Assembly (NCBI GenBank): GCA_002746605.1 | Contig: PDPT01000044.1 | Span: 1-64,000 of the forward strand | Length of the DNA: 64,000 bases | Reading direction: 5' to 3' | Origin: Ignavibacteriota bacterium | GTDB lineage: Bacteria > Bacteroidota > Ignavibacteria > Ignavibacteriales > Melioribacteraceae | The notes under the pieces: model-generated | What the model was told of the DNA's origin: nothing | Seen by the model: only the letters and a program-made list of their open reading frames with translations | Databases searched by the model: none | In this document: positions 49,978-58,202 of the stretch, in pieces | Layout: every line of letters starts with the position of its first letter | Position numbering within the stretch: the first letter of the stretch is position 1 | Program-made: the position numbers and the translations under genes

Positions 49978-50760
49978 ATGGAAATCATTAAGCTCAAAAA
50001 TCTTTTCTTTAAATATAATCTCGAAAGTAAAAGTGATTTCAAACTTGAGATTGATAAATTTAACTTGATAACCGGAAATTTTATTTCAATTTTAGGTCCA
50101 AACGGTTCAGGCAAATCTACACTTATTAAAATTTTATCAGGAATAATTGAGCCTGTAAAAGGTGAAATTCTTTTTAGGGATAAGCCTTATAGTAAAATGA
50201 CGAGAAAAGATTTATCTAAGGAATTAGCTTACGTCCCACAGAATTTTTCTACAAATTTTTCATTTTCTTTATATGAAATTGTTATGATGGGACGCTCACC
50301 GTATTTAAATTTTTTCGGAGTGGAAGCCAAGCAAGATAAGGAATTAGTACTTAAAACATTAGAACAAATGGAAATTCTTCATTTGAGAGATAAAGGAATT
50401 AATGAAGTATCCGGTGGGGAAGCGCAAAGAGCTTTTATTGCTAGGGCTATGGTTCAACAACCCAAAATTTTATTGTTAGATGAACCGAATACACATTTAG
50501 ATATAAAACATCAAATCAGTATATTCAAAATTTTGCATGAATTAAATATTATAAATAATTTAATAATTGTAATTATTACGCACGATATTAACCTGGCAAT
50601 GAGATTCAGTAACAGAGTGCTTTTAATGAATAAGGGAAGTATAATTTATGATGATAAGCCAGATAAAATTTTAACAGAGAAAAATATTATGGAAATATTT
50701 GATACGAAAGCTAAAATAATAACTGACTCAACTGATAGCAGACACATTGTTTTTACTTAG
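49978..50760 (+). CDS. ABC transporter ATP-binding protein, FecE/BtuD type
   Basis: The 260-residue ATPase has Walker A GPNGSGKST at 40-48, a Q-loop in AYVPQNF, signature EVSGGEAQRA, Walker B KILLLDEPNTHLD and the switch His in IITHDINLAM. Family features (VMMGRSPYL, TDSRHIVF end) fit the metal-chelate/B12 importer class. No permease or binding protein gene is adjacent, so it must team with subunits encoded elsewhere. It may serve either of the two BtuB-like receptors. TATATTTA at 49912-49919 may be its -7 element. Confidence 0.9.
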   Translation: MEIIKLKNLFFKYNLESKSDFKLEIDKFNLITGNFISILGPNGSGKSTLIKILSGIIEPVKGEILFRDKPYSKMTRKDLSKELAYVPQNFSTNFSFSLYEIVMMGRSPYLNFFGVEAKQDKELVLKTLEQMEILHLRDKGINEVSGGEAQRAFIARAMVQQPKILLLDEPNTHLDIKHQISIFKILHELNIINNLIIVIITHDINLAMRFSNRVLLMNKGSIIYDDKPDKILTEKNIMEIFDTKAKIITDSTDSRHIVFT

Positions 50761-50769
50761 AATAATTAA

Positions 50770-51786
50770 ATGAATTCAAAAAAAAAATATATTTATTTCA
50801 CAATTTTAGTATCAATAATTAATTTAATATTGATTTTTTTGCTGAAATATTACGGAAATGATTTAAGTTTTAATAATTTTAGTTTGCTTAAAGTTGGTAA
50901 TTTCCTAAACATAAGTTTTACTACTATACTTATTTTAACTTCTCTTTATCTATTAAAAAAAATATCGAAAATCTCTGAAATTCATTTTAAAATAGTTTTC
51001 TTCCTTTCGATTTCATACTTTCTTCCGCTTCTTATTTTATTTTTCTTAAACTTATTACATTTTGAATTTTCTGATAAATATTTATTCGGGTATCCATTTA
51101 GAAAAATTATTCCGCTTCTATTTTTTTTGTTTAGTCAACTGTTGCAGTTTTATGTAATTTTTATTTTGTTATCTTTTGCTTTCAAAAGGAGACTTACACT
51201 TTATTTTTACTCATTTTTTTATGTTGGCATACTTGTAACTTTATTATTAGTTTTTTCTTTTTTATCAACTTATAATGTTAAAGAACATAATTTTAAGCTA
51301 CCGGAAAATAAACTGGATTACGGTATTGTGTTAGGAGCTGCTGTTTGGAGTAACAATAAACCAAGTACATTGTTTATGGCAAGAATTGATAAATGTGCAT
51401 TATTGTATCTAAATAATAACATAGAAAAAATTCACTTAACGGGTGGTAGTGCCCCTGGAGAAGTAAGCGAAGCAAAATCAGCATTTCTTTATTTAACAGA
51501 GAAATATAAAATCACTCCTGGTGATATTATTCTTGAAGAAAAAACATCTACAACAAACGAGCAAATAAGATATATAAAAACTAAATTTAATATCTTTACT
51601 ACTAAAAAAAAATACTTATTTATTTCAGATAAATTTCATCTAAAGAGAATTTCGGAAATGATAGATTTTTATAACTTGAATGCGGAAGTTATTTCATCTG
51701 ATTATAATTTAACCTTAAATAAAACATTCTATTACAGATTAAGAGACAGCATAGGATTGCTCCTGTTTTGGTTCTTTGCTATTTAA
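50770..51786 (+). CDS. YdcF/ElyC/SanA family membrane protein (DUF218)
   Basis: The 338-residue protein has four or five N-terminal membrane helices and a C-terminal DUF218 domain of about 150 residues, with LDYGIVLGAAVWSN, IHLTGGSAPGEVSEA, EEKTSTTNEQIRY and FISDKFHLKRI. Members act in envelope maintenance (ElyC, SanA) and some have phosphatase-like sites; the conserved polar residues are here. It starts 9 bp after the ABC ATPase stop, so they are probably co-transcribed by position rather than function. Confidence 0.82.
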   Translation: MNSKKKYIYFTILVSIINLILIFLLKYYGNDLSFNNFSLLKVGNFLNISFTTILILTSLYLLKKISKISEIHFKIVFFLSISYFLPLLILFFLNLLHFEFSDKYLFGYPFRKIIPLLFFLFSQLLQFYVIFILLSFAFKRRLTLYFYSFFYVGILVTLLLVFSFLSTYNVKEHNFKLPENKLDYGIVLGAAVWSNNKPSTLFMARIDKCALLYLNNNIEKIHLTGGSAPGEVSEAKSAFLYLTEKYKITPGDIILEEKTSTTNEQIRYIKTKFNIFTTKKKYLFISDKFHLKRISEMIDFYNLNAEVISSDYNLTLNKTFYYRLRDSIGLLLFWFFAI

Positions 51787-51814
51787 GTATTTACAAAGAT
51801 TTAAGAGATAAAAA

Positions 51815-52285
51815 ATGAAACCAAAGAGACGAAAACTAAGAGAAAAAATATTACAGACATTATACGCTTTTGAAATGCAAGGTAGCGGTTTATCAGATAT
51901 TATAGAAGATCAGTTAAAAGAAGTTCATGATAAACAAGACGAAGACTTTTGTAAAAATTTAATACATAATATAATCGCAGAAAGAAATCAGATTGAAGAA
52001 TATATCGAAAAGAGTTTAGTAAATTGGGAATTTTCCAGAATAGCTGTTGTTGATAAAATAATTTTACGAATAGGTATCGGAGAGTTTATATTTTCCTCCG
52101 AAATACCAACTAAAGTAACAATAAACGAAATGATAGAAATTGCAAAAGAATATAGTACAGCTAATAGCGGCAAGTTTATTAATGGCATTTTGGATAATAT
52201 TTTGCTTGAGTTACATAACGATGGAAAAGTAAAAAAGGTAGGTAGGGGATTGCTTGAAAAGTCAATTTCAAAAGCTGAAAAATAA
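51815..52285 (+). CDS. nusB: transcription antitermination factor NusB
   Basis: The 156-residue protein has the all-helical NusB pattern: RRKLREKILQTLYAFEMQ at the start, RIAVVDKIILRIGIGEFIF and PTKVTINEMIEIAKEYSTANSGKFINGILDNIL. It binds boxA RNA with NusE (S10) in rRNA antitermination. Length and motifs are complete. Its 3' end overlaps the next gene by 32 bp. Confidence 0.95.
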   Translation: MKPKRRKLREKILQTLYAFEMQGSGLSDIIEDQLKEVHDKQDEDFCKNLIHNIIAERNQIEEYIEKSLVNWEFSRIAVVDKIILRIGIGEFIFSSEIPTKVTINEMIEIAKEYSTANSGKFINGILDNILLELHNDGKVKKVGRGLLEKSISKAEK

Positions 52286-53558
52286 TTCCAACAATAGAAG
52301 CAAATCCAAAATATTTTATTGGACATTATATGATTTTGCAAATACATCATACTCCATAGTTGTCGTTACTTTTATTTTTGCTGTTTATTTCAAAAATACA
52401 ATTGCCGAAGGAAAATCCATCGGTGATTTATATTGGAGCTTGGGTATAAGTATTTCGATGATAATTACTGCTATACTTGCTCCGGTTTTAGGTGCAATTT
52501 CAGATTATTCCGCAGGCAAAAAAAGATTTCTACTTTTGTTTACTTTAATGTGTATTATCCCTACTGCACTTTTATATTTTACAGGGAAAGGAGATGTTTA
52601 TTTGGCTCTGCTCCTTTTCATTATTGCAAATATCGGTTTTGAAGCCGGACTTGTTTTCTATGATGCCTTTCTGCCGGAAATAACAACCGTTAAAAATTAT
52701 GGGAGAGTTAGCGGATACGGTTTTGCAATGGGGTATTTGGGTTCGCTGACTGTCCTGGCAATTTCTCTTCCGTTTATCAAAAATGAATTGATCAAAGAAA
52801 CCTTTCCTATTGCTGCTATTTTCTTTTTGATATTTAGCATTCCGCTTTTTCTTTTCTTAAATGATTCGCGAAATGATGTTGTACGAACTGAGTCTTTTAT
52901 CAAAATTGGAATTAGAAGAGTAAATACAACAGTAAGGAATTTAAGATATTATAAAAACCTTGCTCTATTTTTATTAAGCTTTCTTTGTTACATCGAAGGT
53001 GTTAATACTGTAATATTTTTTGCAGGTAATTACGCGTCTTCTACATTAAACTTTTCGATGGAAGAACTGATAGTTTTTTTTATTCTTGTTCAAACTACCG
53101 CAATATTTGGTTCGGTTTTATTTGGTATAATATCTGACTCAATTGGTCAAAAAAAAGCTATATCTATCTCATTATTTATTTGGATTTTTACTGTGTCAGT
53201 AGTTTATTTAACAAGCAGTAAAGAAAGTCAATTTGTTATTTTTTTAAGCGATACCCTGGTAATAACAGCAGAAAAAGCTATGACTTATAGTTTTTATTTT
53301 GTTGGATTGCTTGCAGGAAGCGTAATGGGAGCAACACAATCTACAAGCAGAAGTTTAATGTCCCGTTTAACTCCGGTTGAAAAAAAAACAGAGTTTTTTG
53401 GATTTTATTCTTTCTTTGGGAAAAGCTCTGCAATTTTAGGTCCGTTGGTTTTCGGATTAGTCAGTTATCTTTTTGATGATCAACGATTTGCAATTTTAAG
53501 TGTAGGTATATTTTTTGTTTTGGGTTTAATGCTTCTAAAATTAGTTAAAGAAAACTAA
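52254..53558 (+). CDS. MFS transporter, UMF1/Atg22-like family
   Basis: This 434-residue protein has 12 predicted helices and the family signature YDFANTSYSIVVVTFIFAVYF near the N-terminus, plus GYGFAMGYLGSL and the loop SRLTPVEKKTEFFGFYSFFGKSSAILGP. UMF1-type permeases are thought to export amino acids or other small molecules, but the substrate is unclear. The start is TTG at 52254, within nusB, with GGGGA 4 bp upstream. Overlap suggests coupling to nusB. It converges with the next gene by 4 bp. Confidence 0.87.
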   Translation: MKSQFQKLKNNSNNRSKSKIFYWTLYDFANTSYSIVVVTFIFAVYFKNTIAEGKSIGDLYWSLGISISMIITAILAPVLGAISDYSAGKKRFLLLFTLMCIIPTALLYFTGKGDVYLALLLFIIANIGFEAGLVFYDAFLPEITTVKNYGRVSGYGFAMGYLGSLTVLAISLPFIKNELIKETFPIAAIFFLIFSIPLFLFLNDSRNDVVRTESFIKIGIRRVNTTVRNLRYYKNLALFLLSFLCYIEGVNTVIFFAGNYASSTLNFSMEELIVFFILVQTTAIFGSVLFGIISDSIGQKKAISISLFIWIFTVSVVYLTSSKESQFVIFLSDTLVITAEKAMTYSFYFVGLLAGSVMGATQSTSRSLMSRLTPVEKKTEFFGFYSFFGKSSAILGPLVFGLVSYLFDDQRFAILSVGIFFVLGLMLLKLVKEN

Positions 53559-54226
53559 ACTTGTAGTGATTTTTTTATTAAGAAGTAAACAGTTAGTAAA
53601 GCAATTACAAACCAGAAAAAACCTATTGCCAAAGCGGGAATACCCGTAAGATATTCTAGAATTTGTGTATCTGTTTCTCTGAGGGTTAAAGTCAGCAAGT
53701 CTTGTTTTATATCCGTTACAACATAAAAGCAACTTGTTAAACCTATAAATTTTAATATCCATGATGAAATTTCTTCTTTGGAAAATCTTGGCAAGACGAA
53801 AAAAACTATAGAAATTAGTACTCCAAGAAATTTTTGCAATCCGCCGGAAACCAAATTAATAGTAAATATTAAAATTATTACAGAAAGAGTAGTATTAACT
53901 ATTTTACTGAATTTTTGTTTCTCTGAAGAAAGATAAATTAATGCTCCAGTAAATAAGCTTCCTATATAACCTGCCGAAGCAATTATTATTAAATTGCCTC
54001 CTTTAATTTCTGTAATAGCTGATAGATCTAAATTAATATTTATTCCCTTAGCAATTCCTCCAGTTAAAAATGCTGCAATTGCATGATGAAATTCATGTAA
54101 AAGTACAACAAAAATTTTAATTGGATATGAAACAGGTGTTTCCCAAAAAATAATTGAGAAAAGGGTGCCGAAAATTATTAGCGATAATTCAATATATTTT
54201 TTTGCTTCTCTCTTTTTTTTCTTCAT
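53555..54226 (-). CDS. M50B-type membrane metallopeptidase-like protein
   Basis: The 223-residue protein has six or so membrane helices, with HEFHHAIAAFLTGG (HExxH metal site) in the second and IIASAGYIGSLFTGALIYL after it. This matches the peptidase M50B-like family, short relatives of site-2 proteases found in many bacteria. Whether it is proteolytic is not known. It is unrelated in sequence to the M50 protein at 22.3 kb. Its end overlaps the MFS gene end by 4 bp. Confidence 0.8.
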   Translation of the reverse strand: MKKKKREAKKYIELSLIIFGTLFSIIFWETPVSYPIKIFVVLLHEFHHAIAAFLTGGIAKGININLDLSAITEIKGGNLIIIASAGYIGSLFTGALIYLSSEKQKFSKIVNTTLSVIILIFTINLVSGGLQKFLGVLISIVFFVLPRFSKEEISSWILKFIGLTSCFYVVTDIKQDLLTLTLRETDTQILEYLTGIPALAIGFFWFVIALLTVYFLIKKSLQV

Positions 54227-54307
54227 ATCTAAAAATAATAAATTTTGACTTTAACATAAAAAATTATTATAATATTTATAACTACTAACAAATAAATGAG
54301 GAACGTC

Positions 54308-54676
54308 ATGTCCCATTCCTACATTTTCCAAACTCCACGAAACTTATATGAAAAATTATGTAGAGAAGCAGAATCTTTAGATTACCAAATCGAAGGTGAT
54401 AATCTTTTTAACTTTATCGCTACTGCATATTGCTTAAAAGACTGGATTAAAAAATCTCCGTTAAATTCTTCAACAGTAGTAAAAAGATTTTTGAAAAGAT
54501 TAAATAATGACAATAATCTAAAACTTTGCCAAAAAATAGTTTTAGGTGATACGAAATTTGAAATATCTCCTAAAAAAATAGGTTGTCAGCTTAAGGTTGA
54601 CAATTTTTGTGTAGATGTAGTAAATTTTAGGAAAGATATTTTGGCATTATATGAAGTTTATTTTAAGATAAGATAA
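54308..54676 (+). CDS. small helical protein, possible HEPN-like
   Basis: I start at ATG 54308 (122 residues) because GAGGAA lies 4 bp upstream; an ATG at 54296 has no ribosome site. The stretch DNLFNFIATAYCLKDWIKKS, then LCQKIVLGDTKFEI, is similar to a family of helical proteins with FNF-x-TAYHL-x-DW and LC-x-D-x-x-NGSKH motifs that I associate loosely with HEPN-type folds. Here the usual N-G-S-K-H stretch is GDTKF, so an RNase site is not evident. Function unknown. No partner toxin or antitoxin gene is adjacent. Confidence 0.55.
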   Translation: MSHSYIFQTPRNLYEKLCREAESLDYQIEGDNLFNFIATAYCLKDWIKKSPLNSSTVVKRFLKRLNNDNNLKLCQKIVLGDTKFEISPKKIGCQLKVDNFCVDVVNFRKDILALYEVYFKIR

Positions 54677-54792
54677 TATTCAAAATCTCTAGGCAAAAAT
54701 CTTAAAAAATAGTTCGCTTGGTTTTTTATAAAAGTTTGAGATTATAATTAACTATCCGTCTTAATCGATAAGATAAAAAACTTATTATTTTA

Positions 54793-54823
54793 TTGCATAA
54801 ATTTCAATAAACTAATATATTTG
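54793..54823 (+). promoter_or_regulatory. Bacteroidota-type promoter of the tRNA-Leu/tRNA-Val unit
   Basis: TTG at 54793-54795, a 20-bp spacer and TATATTTG at 54816-54823 match the Bacteroidota -33/-7 consensus (TTG, 19-21 bp, TAnnTTTG). The expected transcription start near 54830 is about 50 bp before tRNA-Leu. This is the cleanest promoter in the window and supports the phylogenetic placement. The 54677-54878 spacer holds no gene. Confidence 0.7.
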
Positions 54824-54878
54824 TACTTTGTTTATTTAAATAATAAATGAAGTATAAAATATTTGAATGACCTTTTTT

Positions 54879-54964
54879 GCCGGGGTGGCGGAATTGGTAG
54901 ACGCACTGGACTTAAAATCCAGTGGGAGGTTTCTCCCGTGCCGGTTCGAGTCCGGCCCTCGGTA
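54879..54964 (+). tRNA. tRNA-Leu(UAA)
   Basis: The 86-nt cloverleaf has acceptor GCCGGGG with CCTCGGT (two G-U pairs), discriminator A, D-arm GCGGAATTGGTAGACGC, and anticodon stem CTGGA/TCCAG with loop CTTAAAA, giving anticodon UAA. It has the long variable arm typical of tRNA-Leu (GGGAGGTTTCTCCC) and T-arm GCCGGTTCGAGTCCGGC. CCA is not encoded. Confidence 0.97.
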
Positions 54965-54985
54965 CAAGGTTTATTCAATTAAACT

Positions 54986-55059
54986 GGGTTCTTAGCTCAG
55001 TTGGTTAGAGTGTCTGCTTGACGTGCAGAAGGTCAGTGGTTCGAATCCACTAGGACCCA
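54986..55059 (+). tRNA. tRNA-Val(GAC)
   Basis: The 74-nt cloverleaf has acceptor GGGTTCT/AGGACCC (one U-G pair), D-arm GCTCAGTTGGTTAGAGT, anticodon stem TCTGC/GCAGA with loop TTGACGT, giving anticodon GAC, and T-arm GTGGTTCGAATCCAC. CCA is not encoded. It follows tRNA-Leu by 21 bp and is probably processed from the same transcript. Confidence 0.97.
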
Positions 55060-55067
55060 CAATTTAT

Positions 55068-55090
55068 CGGAGTTTACTCCGTTTTTTTTT
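55068..55090 (+). terminator. intrinsic terminator between tRNA-Val and thrS
   Basis: CGGAG (55068-55072) pairs with CTCCG (55077-55081) over TTTA and is followed by nine T. It ends only 8 bp before the thrS ATG, leaving no room for a ribosome site. It ends the tRNA transcript and could attenuate read-through into thrS. Confidence 0.88.
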
Positions 55091-55098
55091 AGTATATT

Positions 55099-57048
55099 AT
55101 GAGTATGATAAAAATAACATTCCCTGATGGATCGGTTAAAGAATTTGATAAAGGTATTACGCCATTTCAAATTGCTGAATCAATATCATCGAGATTATCG
55201 AATGAAGTGCTTGTAGCAGAAGTCAATTTTAAATTGGTTGATATTCATTTGCCAATTAATTCTGATGCTGCAATTAAACTTCATACATTTAATGATAAAA
55301 TTGGAAGGGATACCTATTGGCATTCAACTTCTCATTTAATGGCTCATGCAATTCAAGAACTTTACCCCGAAGCAAAATTTGGTGTTGGTCCTTCAATTGA
55401 GACAGGTTTTTATTATGATTTTGATATAAACACAACATTAACGGAAGCTGATCTGGAAAAGATCGAAAATAAAATGCTTGAGCTTGCTAAAGAAAATAAA
55501 CCTTTTACAAGAGAAGTCGTATCCAAGAAAGATGCCCTTGAAAGATATGAAAAAGCAGGCGACCAATATAAAGTTGAATTAATCAATGATTTTGATGAAG
55601 ATGAAGAAGTTATAAGTTTGTATCATGAAGGAGATTTTACAGATTTGTGTAGAGGTCCGCATCTTCCTTCGGCAGGAAAAATTAAATATGTGAAGCTCAT
55701 AAATGTATCAGGTTCTTATTGGAGAGGAGATGAACACCGGGAAAGACTTCAAAGAATTTACGGAATATCTTTTCCTAAAAAGAAAATGTTGGAAGAACAT
55801 CTCTATATGCTTGAAGAAGCAAAAAAGAGAGATCACAGAAAACTCGGTAAACAGTTAAATTTGTTTTCAATACACGAAGAAGCAGGACCAGGGTTAATTT
55901 ATTGGCATCCCAAAGGTGCCCGTTTACGCCATGAAATAGAAACATTTTGGCGTAAAGCTCACTACGATCATGGCTACGAGTTATTGTATTCGCCGCATAT
56001 AGGTAAAAGTTGGCTTTGGGAAACAAGCGGACATTTGAAAAATTATGCTGAAAATATGTATGCTCCTATGTCTGTAGATGAAACGGATTATTACATTAAA
56101 CCTATGAACTGTCCGTTTCACATAATGATGTACAAATCATCGTTGCATTCTTATCGTGATTTGCCTTTAAGATGGGCGGAACTCGGAACGGTTTACAGAT
56201 ATGAGAAAAGTGGTGTGCTGCACGGATTATTAAGGGTCAGAGGCTTTACCCAAGATGATGCACATATTTTCTGTACTCAAGAACAAATAGAAGATGAAAT
56301 TGTTGAGGTGATTCGTTTTAGTTTATTTATGTGGAAATCATTTGGTTTTGATGACTTAAAATTTTATGTTGCAACAAAGCCTGAAAAATCAGTAGGTGAT
56401 GATGAGCTTTGGAATAAAGCTGCAAAATCATTGATGAATGCTTTGGACAAAGAAAATCTGGAGTATGAAATTGATGAAGCAGGTGGTGCTTTTTATGGAC
56501 CAAAGATTGATATAAAAATTAAAGATTCGCTTAAACGTGAATGGCAGATGAGTACAATTCAATTTGATTTTAATCTGCCTGAACTTTTTGATATGAAATA
56601 TGTAGGAGAAGATGGTAAAGATTATCGTCCGTTTATGGTTCATAGGGCATTGCTTGGTTCTATAGAAAGGTTTATAGGAGTTTTAATTGAGCACTACGGC
56701 GGAGCATTTCCTACGTGGCTTGCTCCGGTTCAAGTTGCTATTATTCCTGTATCTCAAAATTTTATGGAATATTCCAAAAAGATTCAAGAAAAATTATTGG
56801 AACAAAATATTAGAGTTGAATTAGACCAGCGAAATGAAAAAATCGGTTATAAAATAAGAGATTGGGAAACTAATAAAGTTCCCTATATGCTTATAATTGG
56901 TGAAAAAGAAGAAAGTTCTAATACTGTTTCTGTAAGAAAACATAAAGTTGGAGATCAAGGAAGTACAAATACTAATGAATTTATTAGTAATATTACGAAA
57001 GAAATTAAATATTTATCTAACAATTACTTGGAGGATATATCCCAGTAG
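55099..57048 (+). CDS. thrS: threonyl-tRNA synthetase
   Basis: The 649-residue class II synthetase has an N-terminal TGS domain (ITFPDGSVKEFDKGITPF), the editing domain with HSTSHLMAHAI (HxxxH) and CRGPHLP, the catalytic core (RLRHEIETFWR, PMNCPFHIMMY, RVRGFTQDDAHIFC, HRALLGSIERFIGVLIEHYGG) and an anticodon-binding C-terminal domain. All parts are complete. The ATG at 55099 lies 8 bp after a terminator and has no Shine-Dalgarno site; ATG 55105 is an alternative. The 3' end overlaps the inferred infC start by 10 bp, as expected for the conserved thrS-infC-rpmI-rplT order. Confidence 0.97.
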   Translation: MSMIKITFPDGSVKEFDKGITPFQIAESISSRLSNEVLVAEVNFKLVDIHLPINSDAAIKLHTFNDKIGRDTYWHSTSHLMAHAIQELYPEAKFGVGPSIETGFYYDFDINTTLTEADLEKIENKMLELAKENKPFTREVVSKKDALERYEKAGDQYKVELINDFDEDEEVISLYHEGDFTDLCRGPHLPSAGKIKYVKLINVSGSYWRGDEHRERLQRIYGISFPKKKMLEEHLYMLEEAKKRDHRKLGKQLNLFSIHEEAGPGLIYWHPKGARLRHEIETFWRKAHYDHGYELLYSPHIGKSWLWETSGHLKNYAENMYAPMSVDETDYYIKPMNCPFHIMMYKSSLHSYRDLPLRWAELGTVYRYEKSGVLHGLLRVRGFTQDDAHIFCTQEQIEDEIVEVIRFSLFMWKSFGFDDLKFYVATKPEKSVGDDELWNKAAKSLMNALDKENLEYEIDEAGGAFYGPKIDIKIKDSLKREWQMSTIQFDFNLPELFDMKYVGEDGKDYRPFMVHRALLGSIERFIGVLIEHYGGAFPTWLAPVQVAIIPVSQNFMEYSKKIQEKLLEQNIRVELDQRNEKIGYKIRDWETNKVPYMLIIGEKEESSNTVSVRKHKVGDQGSTNTNEFISNITKEIKYLSNNYLEDISQ

Positions 57049-57572
57049 ATAAACAGCGCATAAATAATGAAATTAAACACATTGAAATTCGTTTAATTGG
57101 TGCCGATGGCAAGCAGGCTGGTATTGTTACCTTAAAATCAGCATTAAAAAAAGCACAAGAAGCCGGATTGGATTTGGTGGAGATTGCACCGCAAGCCAAA
57201 CCGCCTGTTTGTAAAATAATCGATTATGGTAAATTTCAATATGAGCAGCAAAAAAGAGAAAAGCTGCAAAAGAAAAATCAGCATGTAACAATACTAAAAG
57301 AAATAAGGTTACATCCTAATACGGATACCCACGATGTAGATTTCAAATCAAGACACGCTGAAAAATTTCTGAATGATGGAAATAAGGTAAAGGTATCTGT
57401 AGTATTTAAAGGTAGAGAATTAGCTTATAAAGAATACGGTAGAGAATTATTAGAAAGATTTATTGAAGGTTTAGACGAAATTTCAAAAGTTGAACACCAA
57501 ATTAAGTTTGAAGGAAGAACAATGCATGTAATTCTTGCTCCGATTAAGAAAAAAGGAAAAAAAAATAAATAA
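57039..57572 (+). CDS. infC: translation initiation factor IF-3, AUC start
   Basis: The frame encodes IF-3: [43 protein letters not shown], the basic linker, then [25 protein letters not shown] and the C-terminal domain. No ATG, GTG or TTG precedes conserved residues; the first such codon (TTG, 57168) would remove 43 residues. An ATC at 57039 lies 4 bp after GGAGG and gives [11 protein letters not shown], the normal N-terminal length (177 residues in all). AUU/AUC/AUA starts are established for infC and allow IF-3 to limit its own synthesis. The start overlaps the thrS stop. Confidence 0.93.
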   Translation: MPVDKQRINNEIKHIEIRLIGADGKQAGIVTLKSALKKAQEAGLDLVEIAPQAKPPVCKIIDYGKFQYEQQKREKLQKKNQHVTILKEIRLHPNTDTHDVDFKSRHAEKFLNDGNKVKVSVVFKGRELAYKEYGRELLERFIEGLDEISKVEHQIKFEGRTMHVILAPIKKKGKKNK

Positions 57573-57583
57573 CGGGTTTAATT

Positions 57584-57775
57584 ATGCCAAAAATGAAAAG
57601 CAATAGAGGAGCTGCTAAAACATTTAAAAAAACAGCTTCCGGTAAATTAAAAAGAAATAAAGCATTTAGGGCACACATTTTAACAAAGAAAAGTCCTAAA
57701 ACGAAACGTAAATTAAGAAAAGCTACATTAGTTTCATCTGCTGATATTAAGCGTGTGAAAACTATGATTCAATGA
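57584..57775 (+). CDS. rpmI: ribosomal protein bL35
   Basis: The 63-residue basic protein begins [20 protein letters not shown] and has the [17 protein letters not shown] stretch of bL35. Length is normal. It lies 11 bp after infC and 15 bp before rplT, the standard order, and is part of the 50S subunit. Confidence 0.97.
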   Translation: MPKMKSNRGAAKTFKKTASGKLKRNKAFRAHILTKKSPKTKRKLRKATLVSSADIKRVKTMIQ

Positions 57776-57790
57776 TAGGAGATTTTAAAA

Positions 57791-58138
57791 ATGCCTAAAG
57801 CAAAAAATAATGTTGCATCCAGAGCAAGAAGAAGAAAGGTATTAAAACTTGCAAAAGGTTATTGGGGTGCAAGAAGTAAAGTTTATACTGTTGCCAAACA
57901 TTCAGTTGAGAAAGGTTTGCAGTATGCTTACAGAGATAGAAAAAATAAAAAGAGAACTTTCAGAAGATTATGGATTGTTAGAATAAATGCAGCTGCAAGA
58001 AATAACGGTACAACTTATTCAAAATTGATGCATTCTATGCACCAAAAAGGTATAGATATAAACCGAAAAGTTTTAGCTGGTATTGCAGTTGAAAATCCGA
58101 AAGCTTTTGCAGATATTGTAAAATTTGTGTCTGCTTAA
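57791..58138 (+). CDS. rplT: ribosomal protein bL20
   Basis: The 115-residue protein matches bL20 ([67 protein letters not shown]). It helps assemble the 50S subunit and in other bacteria represses its own operon by binding mRNA; no such leader was identified here. TAGGAGA precedes the ATG. A terminator follows 8 bp after the stop. Confidence 0.97.
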   Translation: MPKAKNNVASRARRRKVLKLAKGYWGARSKVYTVAKHSVEKGLQYAYRDRKNKKRTFRRLWIVRINAAARNNGTTYSKLMHSMHQKGIDINRKVLAGIAVENPKAFADIVKFVSA

Positions 58139-58146
58139 TTTTTGAT

Positions 58147-58189
58147 CCCCTGTTTTTTTATACTGAAAATTTCAGGGGCACTTTTTTTT
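58147..58189 (+). terminator. terminator after rplT
   Basis: CCCCTG (58147-58152) pairs with CAGGGG (58173-58178), with an inner CTGAAA/TTTCAG hairpin as an alternative, followed by CACTTTTTTTT. It lies between rplT and pheS, so pheST expression needs read-through or its own promoter. Confidence 0.8.
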
Positions 58190-58202
58190 AATATTTTATA
58201 CT

